DNA of 64,000 nucleotides, taken from contig CM056733.1 in the NCBI GenBank assembly GCA_029844215.1, positions 12,397,501 to 12,461,500 on the forward strand, in the 5' to 3' direction. Below the pieces are notes generated by a model. That model made no database searches. It was not told where the DNA came from and saw only the letters and a program-made list of their open reading frames with translations. This document shows, piece by piece, positions 23,046 through 35,907 of this stretch. The DNA comes from Przewalskia tangutica. Its lineage: Eukaryota > Streptophyta > Magnoliopsida > Solanales > Solanaceae. Position numbers and translations under genes: made by a program. Every line of letters starts with the position of its first letter. Within the stretch, counting starts at the first letter, position 1.

Positions 23046-23725
23046 TATGACACGGTGGGACACGGTGTTCATGTGTACTCGCTTGGTGTGGTTATCGTAG
23101 ATGCTGCGGTGAGGAAAGGTGTTCCACGGGCATGATTGATGTTGCGGGCATGAGACCCATAGTTATATTTGAGTGATGGCGAGGCGTGAGTCACGACTTA
23201 GCGTATTTGCTACATATTATATGTCTTGTAGTTTGGTTATCATATATGTCTCGCATTTTATATAGACTACTATGATTTCATTCTGATATTTTCGATTTCA
23301 CATACTTGGTACTGTTGTCGACCTCCTTGAAGCTGCGTTCATCTGCAGTAGAGAAGTCATCGGTTGTTGATCCTCGCCATAGGATCACGATTCGTATTAG
23401 GAAGCTCGTTTCTCGGAGGCTTATCTTTTGGTATGTTTCCACTGAGTTGTAGGTTCTTGTACATTCGGGGTATGGCGAGCCACTGTCCGTCATAGTTGTT
23501 ATTACACTCTTAGAGGTATGTAATCTTATTGTGTGGCGGGGTTATAACGGATGTATCGCTCAAATTTACGTATATATATGCAAAAAGGCAACCGTTTTGG
23601 TTGCTTTGTTTTCTTTATCTTGTTTCATATCTGTATGTTTTATTTCCATTTGGTTTTCTCGATGTTGTATCACTAGGGTGCCGGTAAGGCACCGATCGCG
23701 GGCCGTGGTTGGGTCGTGACAAAAG

Positions 23726-23738
23726 TGGTATCGAAGCG
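23726..23738 (+). other. Primer binding site, initiator-Met tRNA type
   Basis: TGGTATCGAAGCG begins four bases after LTR A. It is close to TGGTATCAGAGC, the usual copia/gypsy site for initiator Met tRNA, with one base apparently lost. Confidence 0.7.
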
Positions 23739-23909
23739 ATTAATCCTCGGAAAGTGTCTGAGCAGTATCTAGTAAGTCTTGATTATCGGTGTGTTGTGCA
23801 CCACACCTATAATCGGAGGCTGCATGATATTTAGGATTGGTTTCCATTCTTCTCACTCTGAGATCGTGCCTTAGAAATTTGTGTTATAAGTTGGACTCCT
23901 CGACGTATT

Positions 23910-25160
23910 CTTTTCACCCGTTATGCCTCTACGCAAGCAACGAGCCCGAAGAGCGGCGTGAGAGGAGGCTGCGAGTAGAACACAAAGGGTTACGAGCACG
24001 CAGGCGATCATTATCGAGATAGCGCTTCATTCGGGAGTTACTGCGCGCCGCTAGCGAGAGAGTTTAGGCGGTAGCGATAGCTCACGAGACCACGATACAC
24101 GAGCCTCTGAGTCGCGGCCGAACAAAGGATATGAGTTACAAGGAGATGGCCCAGTTACTAGCTAGTCTGGTGGCTGGGAATGAGGACGGACGGGAGTCGG
24201 TGGTTCCGGTAGTACCAGTAGTTCACCCTAGATCCGATAGTTTTGAGACTTCAGGACTTCTCGAGTGTCAGTCCACCCGAGTCCTATGGATTGAGGACTG
24301 AGGAAGATCATCAGGAGTTTATTCGACGATTCTGCGTGGATCATGAAAGTGATCAAGACCTCAAAGGCATTTCTTACACACTTCTTGCCCTCGCGGATGA
24401 GGAGAGCTTCGGGCGGATAGATTTATGAGGTTGAGGCGAGCAGGCGGATGGTTGGGAATCTGATATAGAGTTTGACTTATTGGCTCGTTATGTCCCCGCG
24501 TTAGTGGCAGACATGGAGGATAGAGTGCACCGATATGTCACAGGACATGACGATTATCTAGTAGAGAGTTGTACAATAATAGCTCTTCAGTCAGACATGG
24601 ACATTGCCGCGTCTGAGCTTACGCGCGGTGAGAGCGTGGAGATCGGCGGATTAACCAAGATCAGCGAAGAGGCGAGCAGCAGGTCCTTTGGTAACTTTCG
24701 GCGGACGCCACCGTGCAGGCGGTTATGCGCCTCGCCCGATCTGAGTGGTCCTCGCGGACTTCGGGCGTTCGGGTATTTAGGAGTTAGTCGAGACTCGGGG
24801 TTTTAGTTCCGATTTGCATAGGTTCTAGCGGCCCGATTCGATTTTCCTCGGTGTTACTATGTGGTAGACGTCATCCCGAGAAATGTCGTCTTTTACTAAT
24901 GCTTGTTTTACCGGCCGTCGAGCCGTATAAGGAGAGAATGTCCTAGGAGGAGGAATACGGTGGGATGACTTAGCCTGCAGTCGATTCTTGATTCAGTGGA
25001 TCGGAGAGGAAGGGGTGTTAGCTAGAGGGGGCCACCCCCACCTCGGTATGGCCGTTGTGGTAAGTGTTCTTATGGGGAGTGTCGTACTACTTAGATAGCT
25101 TGTTAGGCTTGCGGCCAGCAGGGCCATTTTGCGAGAAATTGTCCGAACAGAGGTGGCGCG
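23910..25160 (+). pseudogene. Decayed gypsy gag with zinc knuckle
   Basis: Separate frames carry pieces of gag. DFSSVSPPESYGLRTEEDHQ (about 24250) comes first, then LARYVPALVADMEDRVHRYV (24483) with ALQSDMDIAASELTRG after it. Near 25100 is ACGQQGHFARNCP, the second half of a CCHC zinc knuckle. An earlier C-x2-C piece (RCGKCSYGEC) lies at about 25050. The gag core and knuckle order are those of plant chromovirus gag. Several frameshifts and stops separate the pieces, and protease and RT do not follow. Confidence 0.75.
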
Positions 25161-26173
25161 GATGTTACGACTCGACGCCGGGATCGATGGTGGTTCATCA
25201 CCGTCAGTAGTTATGCGCCAGAGCGAGATTTGATTAGAGCGGCAAAGGGAAAGTGAGGCAGTAGTTACAGAGATATCTTCAGCCTTAAGAGACTTGTTTA
25301 GGTTGTTATGGTAAATACATGTGGAGTGCTATGTTCGGTTAGCATTGTGTAAGTTGTGATTAGAAAACATAGGCAGTTGAAAAGGGTAAGTCCGGGGACG
25401 AGAAATGGGGAGCCTTAGAATTTATAACAGTTGGGACCTTAGATGCAAGGTCGTCCTGAGTGGATGATTTTACGGTTGGTCTTTGTCGAAGTACTTGGTA
25501 TGCGTGATATATATTATGGGATAATTCCATGGGTAGTGTGAGATGGAAGTGGTAGCTTTCATGACGTGAAGCCAGTAAGATTGTTCGGATCGGGAGCGAG
25601 TTTAGTCTGAAGTGGGTCGGGTTGAGGCCATATCGCGAGTCAACCGCGGCCGGAATGAGTGGGGTCGATTCGAGGTGTTCCGCCAGTGGTAGGGTCACGA
25701 GGGTGCTAGGCGAGTTTAGGTAACCATCGTATGAGTTCGTGGATATGTTCGACGAATCGGATCGTGAAGGCGGGAATGGCCTTAAAGGAATTTGAGGCTA
25801 GTAAGATGACCAAGTTTGGAGGTAGTGACTCGAGGTTTTGGAAGCGAAGTGATGAAGGGAGTGTGGTAAGTGTACTAGAAAGAATTCGGGTGTCACGAGA
25901 AGAGTGCACGAATAAGAAAGGAAGTGAATGTGTGTTAAGAGGTCGGAGTGATCTTTTTGTGAAGTGAAAGTGCGAAGAGAGTATCCTTTGGACCGAGTGA
26001 GAGTTAGTGTTGTTTTTCATCTTAGAGGTGAATCCTCGTTAGCTTGGATTTGGGTTTTTCGCGTGTGTTATATTATGGCCATTGGGGGCACAATTGGTTT
26101 CGTAAGTATAGTCGTGGAGACTATCTGCGTGTATGGTTGGAGACTTAGAAGGAACATTGGGACGAATGTTTCT
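25161..26173 (+). other. Internal region of the gypsy element without recognisable pol
   Basis: About 1 kb between the gag remnant and the polypurine tract. Plus-strand frames give KKVRREYPLDRVRV-like pieces, but I cannot match them to protease, RT or integrase. The minus-strand frames here look like shadows. Confidence 0.45.
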
Positions 26174-26182
26174 AAGGAAGAA
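26174..26182 (+). other. Polypurine tract before LTR B
   Basis: AAGGAAGAA directly precedes TGTTATACCCG, the start of LTR B, as expected for the plus-strand primer. Confidence 0.7.
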
Positions 26183-26923
26183 TGTTATACCCGTAGTTCG
26201 AGTATGTATGTGAGGGCGTGCGTGCGAGAATACGACCTTAAAATTGGAAAGGAAGAAAGATGTAATTTTTCGACGGAAAAGTTCGGTTTTGTGAAGGAAA
26301 AAGGTTCGATAATGGGAATTGGATTCCTGATTTGGTATTCGGACTTTTGGAATATTTAAGAATTATGGAATTTTATTTAGGAATTGGTCACGTGGGTCCC
26401 ACGGGAGGAATTTCTGATTTGTGGGCCCACTTTATTTTGGATTTTTGGCATTGCGGATATTTTTCGGAAGGCGGAATATTTTGGGCCAGTCGGGGCGACA
26501 CGTGTCACCCCCGTGTGGTAGATTGATTGTGGGTGTGATGGACGGTTTTGACTGGGACAAGTGGCTTGCCACTTGTCCCATTGTTCTGGGGGCCAAATTG
26601 TTGGTCAACTACCCACACACATGTACCCCATCCTCACCACACTTGCCTAGATCTTGGCCATTGATTTTCCTATAAATACCCATTGATTTCAAGACTTCAT
26701 CCACCTAAATGTTTCTAAGTCACAAAAATCCCCGCTCTTGATAGTTCTCGTCCGATTTCCCCACACTTGTAGAAAAATTCTTCAAGTGTTGGTATAGTCC
26801 CAAATACCTTAGCCTAGTATTCCTAGTAGTTTTCCAAAGTTATTTCAAATACTAAGAGCCCGGAAAAAATACTACTTTATTCCTATAGTCGCAAAAATGA
26901 AGCCCTAGAAAAATCATCATAGC

Positions 26924-29900
26924 TGTTATACCCCGTATTTTCCAGAGTATGTACGTGAGGGCGTACGTATAAAAGTTTAAGCCTTAAATAGGCAAGGGTC
27001 GAAATTTTGTTCACAACCCACGAAAAGAATCGTTTTCCGACGAAACGTTTTCCAAACTTTGCGAAGGGAAAATTACGGCTGTGACTTTTATTATTTTTGC
27101 GGATTTTTCCGAGAGATGAAATATTTTGGACCAACGAGAGGGCGACACTTGTCACCCTTAAATTGGCGGATTTATGGGCGTCAATTGGACGATTTCAAGC
27201 CTTGGAGTTGGTAGGATATTTTGTGATATTTTGTGTGGTAGATAGATAAGGTGGGACCCACACACACTTGTCCAAATCCTCACCCTACACTTGCCCACCA
27301 CTTGTCTTAATCTTGGCCATTGATTGGCCTATAAATACCCCCTTTGTTGAAGACTTCTTCATCCACAACACAACTTTCTAAGTCTTGAAAAATCCTTCCC
27401 TCCCTTGTAGTGAAGCTCTCGTCCAAAGAGCTCCCCCTCCCCCTTTGTGAGGCCTTTTGGCCGAGAGGTACCCCCACCCCCCTTCCTAGTGGTGCTAGCC
27501 GAGAGTACCCCCCCTACCTTGAGTTGTTTTCGTAAAATACACCCCCCCCCCTTGGTAGAAAAGTATTCTCCAAGTATTGTTACTATTCCAAAATACCTTG
27601 GCCCAAATACCTTGTAGTATTCCAAGGTTACACCTATACTAAAAGCCCAGAAATACTATTATACTTCCCTTCAGTCACAAAAACAAAACCCTAAGGAAAA
27701 TGTTCATAGTCGGTTGAAGTATTAAGAAGAAGTTGCGTAGAACTTCTAAGGGTTGTTTGGAGCGGGTTGGGCGCCTGCAGTAGGAGCTAAACGTTGCTCA
27801 GGATCGACATTAAAACTTGGATAATCTTGGGCTTACCGAGGTAAATACTATTGTCCTTCTATTGTAATTGGAAATTACATACTGTAGTAGTATAGAAATG
27901 AGTATAAGATATATAGAAGGATGGTATAAGAGAAGAGAATTGAATTGAAATCACATCAGAAGAATATTAAAGAATAGAATTGAACTGTAATCACAGTAGA
28001 AGGGTATAAAAGAAGAAGATTTGAATTGTACTTACATAGAGTGTACTTACAGAGACTTGTGTAGTATAACGGTAGGGAAGTGCTACCCGATTTTCCGTAG
28101 AATAGAGAACCTCCGCTTAGAATATTCTACAGAGTAGTCAGGCGTTGATAGGCGTATATGGCCTTTATAGGTTGAATGTTGCGAGTAGCATGTTCTACTT
28201 GGAAGGTGGAAAAGGCTAGCCGGTTATGGCGGTGGAGCATTTTGCTATTAGTCGATAATCGTCGCGAGGTATGTGATTCTTCCTATCCTCTTGAGCATGA
28301 TATTTTAAAAGAATATATAGTACGGTAGCGTCGTGTGTTAAGCGAGCGTGGTTTTCTTGCGATGTCTTACGACTTGAGTCTAATAATAAAGAATCTTGAA
28401 GTATTTCAAAAGAATTAAGAACCGCTTTTGAAAGAAGAGTAATACTTGGTTTTAAAAGCTTAAGAGTTATACTAGCCTTATGGGAAGTTAGGTATAACGA
28501 CTTAAGAGAGATAAAAGGCAGTTTACTTAATTGTTTATAAACGCCTTGTATTGATTTGGAAATGAGAATAAGTATCGAACAAACCATCATAGCGCTAATA
28601 AGTGGAAATGTATCGACTAATTAAGTATTATTAAAACCAGAGAAACCTCCATCTGCATAGAAGCTAAGATGAGACAAAATGATATTACATTTCCTAGATC
28701 ATGGCTGCTTTAACAAGATTGTTATAAACAAGAATAACCTACTCACACATAAGGCATATGTTTCTCAAATTGTTTTAAAAGGAAAATTATATTATTAAGT
28801 GATTAAAACTATGAACTACGAAACCTTTCGAAAATGAGAAGCTTGAGCATTTGAAATTAGGCAAACTTGAACGTTTGGAAGATAATGTTGTTACTTAGGG
28901 AAGTGTTTTGGTTTACTTAAAAGATAGTCACTCTATTTTTATACTACGGGTATTGTGTGACTTTTGTGAAAGAAACGGATCTTTTAAAGAGTTAATGTAT
29001 GAAGTACTTTGGGGATAAAACCCGAACTTGTTAACATAAAGTAGAAAGTACCTTGTGAATAACTTGATTGTGTTGGTTTGTGATAGCCTTGTAATACTTT
29101 CTTGTTGATTTGGTAAGTAAACATGTTAGGATCTACGTGTGTTAGTATCTTGTGATGTTGTGTAAAGGGTTATTCTTGTTGTGCTTATGTTGTTAAGCGT
29201 TAAGCCCGTTATCGTTATTATATCACATACCCTTGACTTGTTATACCGAGAGCTCACACCTCGATGCGGTCTATACGGCTATGCGGTCTGTGTGACTATG
29301 CGAGCAGCGGTATGCTCCGATTGATCATTCCGGTGTATTATCCCGACGCGGCGAGTGCCTTATGCGATGCGTGACTATGCGGTCTATGTGACTATGCGGA
29401 TCGCGGAGTCCGGGAGGTACCGCGGGCTAGCTACCCGACGCGAGGAATACCTCATGCGGGCCTATGTGGCTTTATGCGAGCAGCGGTATGCTCGAGATTA
29501 GACGCGCATTGATACCGAGGCGAGTGGCGGCCGATCATGTGCGGTGCAGAAAGACCTCGTGATACGATTTATGGCATTGTTGGTGCGTGGGTCTTAGTAG
29601 TCGGCTATGCCTTCGCACTTACCCCGCACGGTTTTATTATGACACGCAGTGGGACACGTGTTCATGTATTCCTTAGTGCTTGTTATATCATGGATCGCCG
29701 TGAGGAAGGAATTCCACGCATAATTGATATTGTGGGCATGAGACCCATGGTTATATTTGAGTGATGACTTTAAGGCGTGAGTCCACGACTTGGATACGAT
29801 CGCTTATATCAGTGTATCGTAAATTGTTTATCATATATGTCTTTTGTTTTATATAGACTATTATGATTTCATTTCTGATATTTCGCCACATACTTGGTAC

Positions 29901-30322
29901 TGTTATCGACCTCCTTCGGGGGGCTGCGTTCATGCCGCATCTAGAGGTACCCAAGTGTTGATCCTAGCTCATAGGGTCACAGTTCAGCGTTTGGGAAGCT
30001 CCGTTTCTCCGGAGGCTTATCTTGGGTATAGTCCCCTGTCGTTGTAGGTACTTACATTCAGGGGTATGGCGGGGCCCTGTCCCGCCATTGTTGTTATATC
30101 ATTCTTAAGTGCAGTAATCTTGTTGTGGCGAGTTTGTAAAAGGGATGTAACTGTTCGGTTTCATGTTTTATATAAGCCGAAAGGCAAATCTTTCTCAGAT
30201 AAACTGTTTCTCATTCATATTATTATATGTCTTGTTTTATATTCCGTTGATTACTCTGATGTTGTATCACTAGGGTGTCCGGGGTAAGGCACCAGTCACG
30301 GGCCCGGGTTCGGGTCGTGACA
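26924..30322 (+). mobile_element. Solo LTR C nested in LTR B
   Basis: It starts TGTTATACCCCGTATTTTCC and ends CGGGTCGTGACA, with identical 5-bp flanks ATAGC (26919-26923 and 30323-30327). LTR A shows the empty site. It is 3399 bp, from the same superfamily but a diverged subfamily: C-rich tracts at 27420-27560 replace the G run, and its own GC-rich tandem region at about 29270-29520 has units around TATGCGGTCTATGTGACTATG. TATA motif at 27330-27337. No internal sequence remains. It is the youngest insertion that can be ordered in this nest. Confidence 0.95.
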
Positions 30323-31929
30323 ATAGCTTAGATGAAGTGTTAAGAGAAGTTGTTTAGAAACTTCTAAGTGTTGCTTGGAGGGGGTTGGAGCGTAAGGATT
30401 TGGAGCTAAACGTTGCTCAGGATCGACTTATATCTTGGAAATTTTGGGCTTATAGAGGTAATGATCTTTGTCCCCCTATTGTAATTGGATATTACATGTT
30501 GTAGTAATGTATAGTTGAGTATACTATATGTAGAATGAATATGGATAAGATTGAACTGTATTTACATAGGACTATATTTACAGTAGACTTGTAGTATTAT
30601 TGTGGAGTAGAATTGTACACGTCCGGTTAGACGTGTAACCCCCCCTTGGATTGTTGGTTTGGTAGCAGGCCTCGTTAGAGGAGGAGATTTATGTGGTTGC
30701 GGGGGGGGGGGGGAGGTGCTGCCGAATTTTCCGTAGAATAAGGAATCTTGTATCTATGATTATTCTACGAAGAGATCTAGAGGTTGATAGACGTTTTGTG
30801 GCCTTTTTAGGTTGAAGTGCTACGAGTAGCGTATTCTACTTGAAGGGTGGAAAAGGCGAGCAAGGTTAGAGTACTTTGGAGCGTTTTACTAATTGTCGAT
30901 AATCGTCGCGAGGTATGTGAACCTCTTCCTATCCTTTCTAGCATGATATTTGTGAAATATATTTAGTGCGGTAGACGCACGTGTGTTTAAAGGAAGTTGA
31001 TTTTCCTTTTGTGTCCTTGACTTGATTCCAAAGTTAAGTGACTTGTTATGAAATATTAAGAACTTGGTTTGTGTTAAACAGTTGTGAAACCGCTTTTATG
31101 AGAAATGAGTACTTGGGTTTTAAAAGGAATAATATTATATTGATTTCGGAAATGAGAATAAGTATCGAACAAACCACTGCAGCGTTAAATGTATTGACTA
31201 ACTAATTACTATTAAAACCAGTAGAAACCTCCATCTGCATAGAAACTAAGATAAGACAAAATTGTATTACATTTCCTAGATCATGGCTGCTTTAATAAGA
31301 ATCATTATAAACAAGCATTAATTTTCTTAAATTTCCAAAGTAAGGAACTTGATTTCTAAAAGAAAAGAGACTCGAGGAATTGAAGAGTTTTGGTTTAAAA
31401 GAAAGTCATGATTTTGTCTTAAATTGGTTTAAAACATAAAGTGTTATAACAACTTTATGGGAAGTTAGTTATAACGACTTTATGAAAACAAAAGAATGGT
31501 TTTATCATTAGTTTTAAAATGGTAACTTGACTTTAAAAGGAGAAGTGTTTTGGTCTAAAAAGAAGGCATAGTATTGTCTTAATTTGGTTTAAAAAGGAAA
31601 GCATGGAAGTTGTTTTGGTTTACTTAAAATGTTAGTCACTCTATTTTGATAATACGGGCATCGGGTGACCTTTGTAAAAGAAATGAATCTTTTAAAAAGA
31701 ATTTAACGTACGTAGTACTTTGAGGTTAAAACCTGGACTTTGGCATAAAATGAAAGTACCTTGAGTTGTGTGTAACATTCCTATGTTTGCGTGTGATAGC
31801 CTTGTCGTGCTAGTATTGTATTCCTATACCACCGCGTCTCGATGGGCCGATCGATTTGTTGTGATCTTACTTGGGCGTCTGAAGCGACGGAGCATTCCAC
31901 GCACGCTTCGATTATTATTCCATGGACTA

Positions 31930-32275
31930 GCTCTCCAGAGGTTTTACCGATTCGCTTGGTATCCGTAGTTGGCTCGTACTTGCCCGAGGTCGTGCTGATT
32001 CGGCTTGATTTGGTAGTTAGCCTTCGTACTTTCCCGTTCAGTTTTGTGACGGTCTCGTGATTCGGCAGTATCCGGTAGTTAGTCTTGCCCGCTAGCCACG
32101 CGCGCAGTGGTATCCGTAGTTGGCTTTGATTGCCCTGAGTCGCCCGTGGTATGGTTATATAGATTTGTTGGTACGGCTTTGGTATCCGGTAGTTGGCTTT
32201 ATACTTGCCCGTCGATTGATGATCGCGCTTTGGTATCCAGTAGTTAGCCTTCGTACTTGCCCCGTACGGTTTTTA
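31930..32275. repeat. GC-rich tandem array in LTR B
   Basis: Counterpart of 22690-23045. Units around TGGTATCCGGTAGTTGGC are shortened differently from those in LTR A. Confidence 0.7.
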
Positions 32276-33414
32276 TGACACAGGTGGGACCTGGTGTTCA
32301 TGTGTACTCCTTGGTGTGGTTATCGTAGACTGCCGCGATGAGAAAGGTGTTCCACGCATGATTGATATTGCGGGCATGAGACTCATAGTTATATTTGAGC
32401 GACGATGATGTGAGGCGTGAGTCTCGACTTGACGCGATCACATATTATGTATCGTAGTTTGGTTATCATATATGTCTCTGTTTTATATAGACTACTATGA
32501 TTTCATTTACTGATTTTCTGATTTTCACATACTTGGTACTGTTGTCTTGACCTCCTGCCCGTGCGTTAAATCTGCATGGTAGAGGTACATCGGTTGTTGA
32601 TCCTCGCTCATAGGATCACAGTTCAGCGTATTGGGAAGCTCCGTTTCTCCGGAGGCTTATCTTTTGGTATGTTTTCCTGAGTTGTAGGTTCTTGTACATT
32701 CAGGGGTATGGCGGGGCCCTGTCACGTCATAGTTGTTGTTACACTCTTAGAGGTATGTAGTACTGTTGTGGGCAGGGTTGTAAAGGATGTAACTGTTCAA
32801 ATTTCTGTATATATATGCAAAAAGGCAACCGTTTTAGTTACCTGTTTTCTTTTATCTTGTTTCATATCTGTATGTTTTATTTCCGCTGGTTTTCTCTGAT
32901 GTTGTATCACTAAGGTGCCCGGGGTAAGGCACCAGTCGCGGGCCCGTGGTTGGGTCGTCACAATATGTTACTTAAGTTTAAAAGTGTACGTAACTTGATT
33001 TTGATAGCAAAAGTATTCTTGGGGTTCAACTCCCTAAAATTTTATGAAATGATTCTTTTTATAAAGAATAAATGTATGTAGTACTTTTGGGTTTAATCCC
33101 CTAACATTTCATGATTTGAGTCTTCTTGTAAAGAAGTGAATGTACGTAGTACTTTGGGTTCAACTCCCTTACATGACGTGATAATGCCTTAGTTGTATTA
33201 AAAGGAAAGATGTGGTAGTGCTTTAGTTTTCTAAAATGAAAGATGTTATAACGGCTTTATGAGAAGTTGGTTATAACAGTTTGTGGAAAGTCAAGAGATA
33301 GTATAAAAGGTTATAAGGAAATCATGTGAGAATGTTCATGATTAAGTCCTTAATATAGTACATTATATGAAAGTGCCTTGAGTTTTAAAGTGATAGTTCA
33401 TTATGTGTGTATGG

Positions 33415-33840
33415 TACATGACTTGTTGGTACCTAGGTTTGTCTAAAACGAAGATTCATTATATGTGTTTGGTACATGATGTTTTGGTACATTGACATAG
33501 CTAAATGAAAGATTTTATATGTGTTTGGTACATGATGTTTTGGTACCTTGGCATAGTTAAATGGAAGATTTTATATGTGTTTGGTACATAATATTTTGGT
33601 ACCTTGACATAGTTAAATGAAAGATTTTATATGTTTTTGGTACATGATGTTTTGGTACCTTGGCATAGCTAAATGAAAGATTTTATATGTGTTTGGTACA
33701 TGATGTTTTGGTACCTTGGCATAGTTTAATGGAAGATTTTATATGTGTTTGGTACATGATGTTTTGGTACCTTGGCATAACTGAAATGAAAGTTTGTATA
33801 TGTGATTGGTACATGAGATGTTGGTACCTTGGTTTTTTTA
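33415..33840. repeat. Tandem repeat, 56-bp unit, in LTR D
   Basis: GGTACATGATGTTTTGGTAC recurs at 33471, 33527, 33583, 33639, 33695 and 33751 (exact 56-bp spacing) and once more at 33808 (57 bp). The inner units are almost identical (GCATAGTTAAATGAAAGATT follows each). Confidence 0.93.
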
Positions 33841-34662
33841 AAAGGGAAAGTTCGCGACCCTAAATTAATCATAAGCTTCCTATTTTAAAACGGAAAAGTT
33901 TACTCTTATTACTCTCATTGTTAAAAAGACACATTGTACTGGTAGTTGATTATTATACTTATTACATGCCGACATTGATGTGGGAATTCCACGGGCATGC
34001 TTATCTGATGATGATTGTATATTATACTTGTTACATGCTGACAGTGATGTGTATTCCACGAGCATGCTTCTGTGATATTATATGATGAGGGCAGGTGTCC
34101 CGGATTTTGACATGACTTTCATATTTGAAAGTGGTACGGTGTTACAGTAGTACAGTAGCTCTTATTTTATATGACGCTGTAGGATCTGGTATTTTATTTT
34201 CATACTTGCCCCTGTCATTCCTTTGTACAGTTATGATATTATTTGCTGTACTTTACTTCCGTTCCATACATAGTACATGTTGTACTGACCCCCTTCGGGG
34301 GGATGCGTTCATGTCCGCAGGTCTAGGTACTCAGTTGTGGATTCGTGAGCTTAGGATCCTTGTTCACCATTTTGGGATAGCTCTAATGTTCCGGAGCTTG
34401 TCATTATGGCTAGGTATATTTAGGGGTACGGCGGGGCCTTGTCCCGTCGCAGTTTACTGTCCAAATTTTAGAGGTCTGTATTCATATGTGGGCTGGACTG
34501 TCGTGAGTTGTAATTACATTGTTGTACAGTTGTAGTCCCATTCGAGCGTAATATATTATGGCAGCCTTATCGGCTTTGCATGTGTTTAAAGAAAAAAAAT
34601 GATGAGTGTTATTTATCTTCCGCATTTTACTTGTGTTGTATGAATAGAAGGGTGCTGATCGG

Positions 34663-35880
34663 TGTATTTTATATACACCTTTGAGTCATTTTTAGTTAGT
34701 CTTTTGTCCATTTTTGTATAAATATGTGTCGTATTAAGATATTTTTTTTTTTTTTGAGTCACAATGGTTTAAAGTGGTACATTGATGAGAATGAGCGAAA
34801 AGAGGGCAGAAACAAAGGTTCCAGAACTCAAAAAGCTAAAAAGTTGACAACACAGGCGAAAGCGGGGCCATGCCCACCAACCAAAGAAAGCAGCAGAGCC
34901 ACGGCGCCCGAAGCGAAAGTCGCGAAGTTTGGCGCCGCGCCGATTGCAGTGGCTGGCCGACGCGGGAAAATTGACAAATCCGAATAGGATTGGGCCAAGG
35001 CCAAGAAGAAAAAGGTTTTGCACGTTTTTGAGGATATAAAAGGACATTTTAGGTCAGATTTGAGAGAGTTCCACACCTTACCATTCATCACAACTTGAGA
35101 TCAAGATTGGAGACTTATTTTTGAGTAATTTCTTGTTCTTTACTTTATTTCATTTTAGTATATGTTGGATATTATTTTATTTCTTGGCATGTCTATGACT
35201 AGGAACTAACTTAATTTAGGTCTTTCCATGTCGAATCACTTGAACCTCATTCTTATGAATTAATGCATGTTTTGGTTTCTTCTTATTATTGTTGAGATTT
35301 ATTCAATAATTATTTTGATTGCTTGATAATTAATTGATCATTAATTATCATAACTTAGATGATTTCTAATCGAAAGCCGAAAGGGGAGATTGTGAATATG
35401 CTATAGTTGAATAAACATAGGTTTAAATCGTGGACGAAAGTACCCCGATACCTGTGTAGCTTAATAGATTATTGCTCTTAATCCTCCTTTGTAGTCAATA
35501 TTGTCATAGAAAGATAGAAGGGTTCTACATTGGGGTTGAGTGTTTATATTACCTTAACAGGAGTATTAAACGGCTTAGTTAACCTGCTATCTCAAAATAG
35601 AAGAAGAACCTTAATTATTTGCATAACGAGTAAAACGAGCGGATAGTTGAGGAGATTTGAAAGCCCTATTTCCACCATATCTGAAGTAAAGTAAAGTAAT
35701 TTAGTTAGCATCTATAATCATAGCTATAAAAAATCATCAAATTATCGGTTACCAAATAGATACTACAGAATAGAGGTTGGTAATTGGACACTAATCCATG
35801 AGGACGATAACTCGATCTTCTAGACTATATTACTTGTCACGATATGTGCACTTGCGTTTAGCGTGTGTATAAGTCGCGCA
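34663..35880 (+). mobile_element. 5' LTR of the Athila/Tat-like element
   Basis: The end at AAGTCGCGCA is fixed by the following TCAAGTTTT spacer and PBS. The start TGTATTTTATATACACC is placed where LTR D sequence stops and is less certain. A GC-rich block at 34850-34980 is read as frames on both strands and is not a gene. Confidence 0.65.
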
Positions 35881-35889
35881 TCAAGTTTT

Positions 35890-35907
35890 TGGCGCCGTTG
35901 CCGGGGA
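35890..35907 (+). other. Primer binding site, Athila type
   Basis: TGGCGCCGTTGCCGGGGA after TCAAGTTTT; this is the usual site in plant Athila-like elements, thought to pair with an Asp tRNA. Confidence 0.85.

Larger units (their letters stand above)
20308..23721 (+). mobile_element. 5' LTR A
   Basis: It starts TGTTATACCCCGTAGTTTC and ends GGGTCGTGACA, followed by the primer binding site. It has a TATA box at 20823-20830, a 16-base G run (21450-21465) and a GC-rich tandem region (about 22690-23040). Away from that region it is very close to LTR B (I see about two differences per 100 bases). The tandem region carries many small length differences. Confidence 0.93.
20308..32962 (+). mobile_element. 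Gypsy-type LTR retrotransposon with 3.4-kb LTRs and a short internal region
   Basis: The complete insertion has identical 5-bp flanks ATATG (20303-20307 and 32963-32967) within LTR D. The order is 5' LTR A (20308-23721), PBS (23726-23738), a 2.46-kb internal region with a decayed gag, a polypurine tract (26174-26182), and 3' LTR B (26183-32962). LTR B is itself split by solo LTR C. The internal region lacks protease, RT, RNase H and a recognisable integrase, so the element is non-autonomous. It would need the enzymes of a relative. Gag type (LARYVPALVADMEDRVHRYV) is that of Del/Tekay-like chromoviruses, which is family inference. Confidence 0.93.
26183..32962 (+). mobile_element. 3' LTR B, split by solo LTR C
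   Basis: LTR B is 26183-26923 plus 30328-32962 (about 3.38 kb without the insert and its duplicated target), matching LTR A from end to end. The uninterrupted target is visible in LTR A at 21070-21085 (CATAGCTTAGATGAAG), which confirms the insertion site of LTR C. It ends GGGTCGTCACA, with one substitution from the usual GTGACA. Confidence 0.93.

Noticed and set aside
25360..26020. Minus-strand ORFs of 104-112 codons
   Set aside because: They oppose the internal region of the plus-strand gypsy element, and have no recognisable domain.
34724..35091. Overlapping ORFs on both strands
   Set aside because: GC-rich part of the Athila-like LTR; no domain and no conservation argument.
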